In this document: in pieces, positions 60,429-64,000 of the stretch
How positions within the stretch are numbered: the first letter of the stretch is position 1
Layout: each line of letters begins with the position of its first letter
Assembly: GCA_903813345.2 (NCBI GenBank)
Contig: CAIIXF020000008.1
Coordinates: 5,157,341-5,221,340 of the forward strand
Reading direction: 5' to 3'
Length of the DNA: 64,000 bases
DNA from: Owenia fusiformis
Lineage: Eukaryota > Annelida > Polychaeta > Sabellida > Oweniidae
Made by a program: the position numbers and the translations under genes
The notes under the pieces: model-generated
The model's input: only the letters and a program-made list of their open reading frames with translations
The model's database searches: none
Told to the model about the DNA's origin: nothing

Positions 60429-61883
60429 CTAACTTTGAATACTTCTAGTCGAGGTTGGTTCATTGATTGAAGTATTTCCAAGTTTTCGTTGATTCGATGG
60501 TTCGAAATACCCTTCAATTTCCTCAAGAGATTTCCCTTTGGTTTCCGGAAGTACTAATGCTACAAATATCACACCAAGAAGGCTCACCCCTGTAAAGCAC
60601 CAAATTGCACCGTATTTATGAATCAGATTTTCTAATGTAGAGAACTCTTTTGTGACAATAAATGCTGACAGCCAATTCACAATAACTGATATTGAACTTG
60701 CAGCACTCCGAACCTTTAATGGGAAAAGCTCTCCGAGAAGTAGCCATGGTATAGCACCCCACCCTATAGAAAACCCAATAATGTAGCCTATAATGCTCAC
60801 TAGGGACAACCAAGGAAAATCCATGTTGGGCTGAAGCTTAAGGTAGTAATAAGCCCCTAGTGCCCCGGAACTCAGCGTAAGAAAGCTCCCTGATATAAGC
60901 AAAAGCACCCTTCTTCCTGCTTTATCCATAAACAATGCGCAAAATACCGTCGCGATTATCTGCACGCCACCTATTATCACTGGGGGTAGGTTGGGATCGC
61001 TGCTAAAGTTCGTTGACGCGAAGATATCTCCAGCATAAAATATGATTGCGTTTATACCACAAAACTGTTGGAACAACATCAAAACTATCGAAATCACAAG
61101 CGGCTTGTAGACCGAAGGTTTACTCAGATAGCTCAGTTTGAATTTGTCTTTGGAATGCGCCTGTAGATTGGCCTCCATTTCTAATAGCTCGCCTTCAATA
61201 TCATATTTATCCCCACGAAGTTTATTCAAAGATGAAACAGCTTCGCCATGGTATTTATGCTTGAGTAACCATCTTGGTGAGTCGGGTACAAAAATTATTC
61301 CAAGTAACATACATGTCGCCAACGATGCACATACAAAAGCCATCCATCGCCAATGTACAATAAATGCCAATGCGTACACAATCTGGACTCCGATTACCAC
61401 TCCAAGCTGATTCAACGCTCCAAGCACACCCCTGTATTCCTTAGATGCAACCTCTCCTATATAGACTGGCACGCTTAGTGATACCATTCCCATGCCTATT
61501 CCAGTGAGTATACGCCCAGCGTACAGCCAGAGATAACCCTGGGAATACACAATCAGCAACCAGCCTGCAACTAGAGGGACCGACGCGAATGCTATCCCCG
61601 TGCGCCTCCCAACTAAATCAAGCATAAATCCTCCAATCGGTCCACCAGCTAAAGCACCAAGCGTAGGCAAAGACCCAAACCAAGAGGCCTGATCCGCGGT
61701 CAATTCTGTCTTCAATTCAATCAGTGCCGGAGAGGAATAGCCAAGCACCAACCCTACAGACACTGAGCCAATGCATGCAACCAACACGGAACTTAGCTGT
61801 ATGCATAAGGCTGGTTTCTTGGGCCGTGTTGAAAATAGCAATGGAGTGGATTCTCCTTCAATGGAACCTGTTCTAGCATCCAT
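60429..61883 (-). CDS. SLC2 (GLUT)/Tret1-like facilitative sugar transporter
   Basis: A single coding exon, 484 residues, 12 predicted helices. Signatures in order: acidic dileucine ESTPLLF near residue 11-17; DLVGRR after TM2; GRILTGIGMG; PVYIGEVASKEYRG; PDSPRWLL before the central loop; QQFCGINAIIFYAG in TM7; DKAGRRVLL; GWGAIPWLLLGELFPLKVR in TM10; PETKGKSLEEIEGYF at the C-terminus. Length and motifs place it with the GLUT6/GLUT8 and arthropod Tret1 class of hexose/trehalose carriers. The [DE]xxxLL motif in that class directs proteins to late endosomes or lysosomes. TTTTTTCAG precedes the ATG by three bases, so a non-coding 5' exon is likely upstream. A tandem paralogue follows at 63746. 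Substrate cannot be read from the sequence. Confidence 0.92.
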   Translation of the reverse strand: MDARTGSIEGESTPLLFSTRPKKPALCIQLSSVLVACIGSVSVGLVLGYSSPALIELKTELTADQASWFGSLPTLGALAGGPIGGFMLDLVGRRTGIAFASVPLVAGWLLIVYSQGYLWLYAGRILTGIGMGMVSLSVPVYIGEVASKEYRGVLGALNQLGVVIGVQIVYALAFIVHWRWMAFVCASLATCMLLGIIFVPDSPRWLLKHKYHGEAVSSLNKLRGDKYDIEGELLEMEANLQAHSKDKFKLSYLSKPSVYKPLVISIVLMLFQQFCGINAIIFYAGDIFASTNFSSDPNLPPVIIGGVQIIATVFCALFMDKAGRRVLLLISGSFLTLSSGALGAYYYLKLQPNMDFPWLSLVSIIGYIIGFSIGWGAIPWLLLGELFPLKVRSAASSISVIVNWLSAFIVTKEFSTLENLIHKYGAIWCFTGVSLLGVIFVALVLPETKGKSLEEIEGYFEPSNQRKLGNTSINEPTSTRSIQS

Positions 61884-63745
61884 GATCTGAAAAACAATAA
61901 TTCGTAAAATTGTACCTTTTTATCCTTCATTTATAGGAGAGACAATATCATGAGTCAATTAATGCATTATACTTGAGCAAAATAGAGCCTCCAAGTGCGC
62001 TCCTAAGTGATTTTTAAATTACCTCTTCTGCACTAAGGTTCCACACTTTTTCCACGCTATTGGAACTATACACTATTTTCGAATATCAAATCTCATTTCG
62101 ACCGAAAACAAAAATTCTGACGCATTTTGTAGCCTAATGGGGCCACTGCACTTAATGACCTCTATCTTTGTTCAAACTCTTAAATGTTCTCCAAAGTATA
62201 ATTTGACATTGAATTAGTTATTGATAACCTAAAAATAATCCATTCAGGTGTATTAATTATTTTGAAATTGATTTTCATAAAATTAATAAATGACCCCCTG
62301 GGGATGAAATGGTTAATATCTAATTTTGCATTCACTAAAAATTCAAATGGAGGTCAGATTCTTATAGCTCACCCTTTCAGCTTTCCAACGGTACACTGGA
62401 ACCTTAGTTCAGAGGTGGTCATATAAAACCCTAGTTTGCTACTAGTATGTACAGAATGCATTTTTGCACAATGCTCCATAGATTTCTTATTTTTTAAGTT
62501 TTACTGAGTTAGTAGACTAGTGAAATGAACTTTACAACTGTTTTATCAGACAATTCAGCAGCATTTGAAAGAGGTACTTGAGGGTCATTTCCGTATTTTG
62601 CATTGTGAGCTTAGATCTAACAACCGACTTACCTTTTCGCAATTGTCAGGATTAAGAAATTCGAACTTCTAAAGGGTCCCTGCTGTTTATAACCATGTCA
62701 TCCTAGCTCTGAACAAAGTAACTTTTATAATGAATAGTTGTTTCAGCACTATTTCATGTTTACTCGCACGTCATGTATTCATATACTTCAATGAAACCTG
62801 CCAAATTATTCATCACATTTGTTATGCATGAGTTTAAACTTTTTTAAAGATACAGCGTTCAAAACTATTTTGTCCCAAACAGAAAATTACAAATGCTCAA
62901 AGTAGATGTTACACCGCAAAAGAACACAGAGAACTCCCACTAATAATGGAATATCTAAGCGTTTGATAACCTCGACTTTTGTGATCCTACATAACACTTG
63001 GATATACTTTCTGTCATTTGTGTTATCATCTACCTTTCATAAGGAATCAAAATACTATATTTGTATTATTTCTAACTGAAATTATGAGTATTTTGCTTAT
63101 CGGATGCTTATGTGATAGTTGGGTTTGTGTGTACTTGATTTAGATATGAAGATCAGAATTCTATTGTCTTCGTTTATTCCAGTAAATTTCGGATCGTGTT
63201 GTCATTTCTGTCTTTCATATACTGCAATATGCAATAAGGCTGTAGTTCATTATTACGTAATATGTTATAAAATGTAACCAGGAAAGTAAAGATGATCATT
63301 TTTAACTCGAATATTCTCATACAAAAGCGGTCTGATTACATGTAAATTGCAATATTATTTGATTACCAACTTTTGATCCTGTCTTTTAATTTTAATTGGG
63401 CATTGTTGAAGAAAAACAAAGAAGGCTTAATGGACAGATTGATTTTATCTAAATTGAAAATAGGCAAAGATCGAAGGTCGGGGGAAAATGTTTTACTGCT
63501 CATGACACTAGAAGAGGTGATAAAAGTAAAAATACAAAATATTGATATTCTATTTATTGTTTGTGAACATTATTGAACAAAAGAGTGTGCGTTTAAGCTG
63601 TTGTATTCTGGGTCCCTATAATGCAATAATAGTAAAAATGATCACTCTAGCGAATAGTAATAATCTCGTGAGTCTCTCTCATGAATGATTTCTTAATTAA
63701 GGTCTTACACAGTTTAATAACTCCTTCCATTTGTAGTTCAAGTAG
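61884..63745. other. Intergenic between the two SLC2 genes
   Basis: AT-rich, no convincing gene. It should hold the promoter and a 5' UTR exon of the 60429-61883 gene and the 3' UTR of the next. Small open frames (for example 63373-63576 on +) look spurious. Confidence 0.45.
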
Positions 63746-64000
63746 CTAAGTTGTTTGAATACTTGTAGGGGTTTGTTCATTGGTGACTTTATTGTCAAGC
63801 CTTGCGAGTGGTTTATTCGATTGCTCAAAATATTCTTCAATTTCTTCAAGAGATTTTCCTTTTGTCTCAGGCAGCACTACGGCAATGAATATCACGCCAA
63901 GAAGACTTATCCCTGAAAAGCACCACATGGCACCATATTTATGAGCAAAACCCTCTAACGTAGAATACTCTTTTGTTAGTATAAACGCAGACACCCAATT
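63746..64000 (-). CDS. SLC2 transporter paralogue, C-terminal part; continues beyond the window
   Basis: About 85 residues in frame to the window edge, starting NWVSAFILTKEYSTLEG and including PETKGKSLEEIEEYFEQSN before the stop. Nearly collinear with the C-terminus of the upstream gene (KYGAMWCFSGISLLGVIF against KYGAIWCFTGVSLLGVIF), so a tandem duplicate in the same orientation. The tails after EYFE/GYFE differ, which suggests the copies are not recent. Confidence 0.9.
   Translation of the reverse strand, partial: NWVSAFILTKEYSTLEGFAHKYGAMWCFSGISLLGVIFIAVVLPETKGKSLEEIEEYFEQSNKPLARLDNKVTNEQTPTSIQTT

Noticed and set aside
63373-63576. 67-codon plus-strand frame
   Set aside because: Lysine/isoleucine-rich AT-driven frame with no motif, splice context or repeat support.
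1-64000. tRNA, rRNA or snRNA genes
   Set aside because: I looked for cloverleaf-like A/B box pairs and conserved small-RNA blocks and saw none I could support by eye; a covariance-model scan would be decisive.

Overview
This is eukaryotic, animal DNA. Genes are split by GT-AG introns, the sequence is AT-rich, and recognisable orthologues are animal proteins (CCHCR1, VPS28, NSUN6, an NWD-type NACHT/WD protein, SLC2 sugar transporters, a rhodopsin-class GPCR, an F-box protein). The density of short palindromic elements and of Helentron/'pearl'-like elements (hairpin, microsatellite, ~160 bp tandem repeats) suggests a marine invertebrate, most likely a lophotrochozoan such as a bivalve or relative. 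The species call is inference.

Layout. 1-20660 (+): the 3' 17 exons of CCHCR1, a centrosomal coiled-coil protein. Its 12.6 kb intron (4513-17150) holds, on the opposite strand, an intact single-exon GPCR (5795-6778), a decayed paralogue of it (15481-15946), and a nest of repeats: a Helentron-like element (7590-14674) split by a 5.7 kb palindromic foldback element (8436-14133), itself split by a mariner-type MITE (10922-11953). A 25 bp minisatellite follows the CCHCR1 stop. 21909-26130 (-): a three-exon F-box gene, tail to tail with CCHCR1. 26200-36900: a repeat desert of foldbacks, two Helentron-like tandem arrays in different families, TTAA-flanked MITEs and a 5'-truncated non-LTR retrotransposon (RT, RNase H, zinc finger) inserted in one of them. 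37478-38149 (+): VPS28 (ESCRT-I), one coding exon. 38421-40125: a long tandem-repeat element rich in TCAAGGTCA. 43211-44749 (+): NSUN6, two coding exons. 44750-48000: MITEs. 48022-58652 (+): a 13-exon NWD1/NWD2-like STAND ATPase of about 1724 residues ending in a CaaX-like CSLI. 60429-61883 (-): single-coding-exon SLC2 transporter; 63746-64000 (-): the 3' end of a tandem paralogue that runs out of the window.

The genes do not form a pathway; they are ordinary neighbours. The most interesting signal is in the repeats. At least four families that share no obvious overall sequence follow one blueprint: a family-specific 5' hairpin A-A', often a microsatellite, a tandem array, then a second copy of A' at the 3' end. 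The hairpin sequence changes between families but the 3' copy changes with it, which points to recognition by pairing. Several of these arrays and other MITEs also carry an AAAATGGC(N)GCC motif.

All splice sites were assigned by eye from GT/AG, reading phase and homology remembered for the families; no alignments were run.
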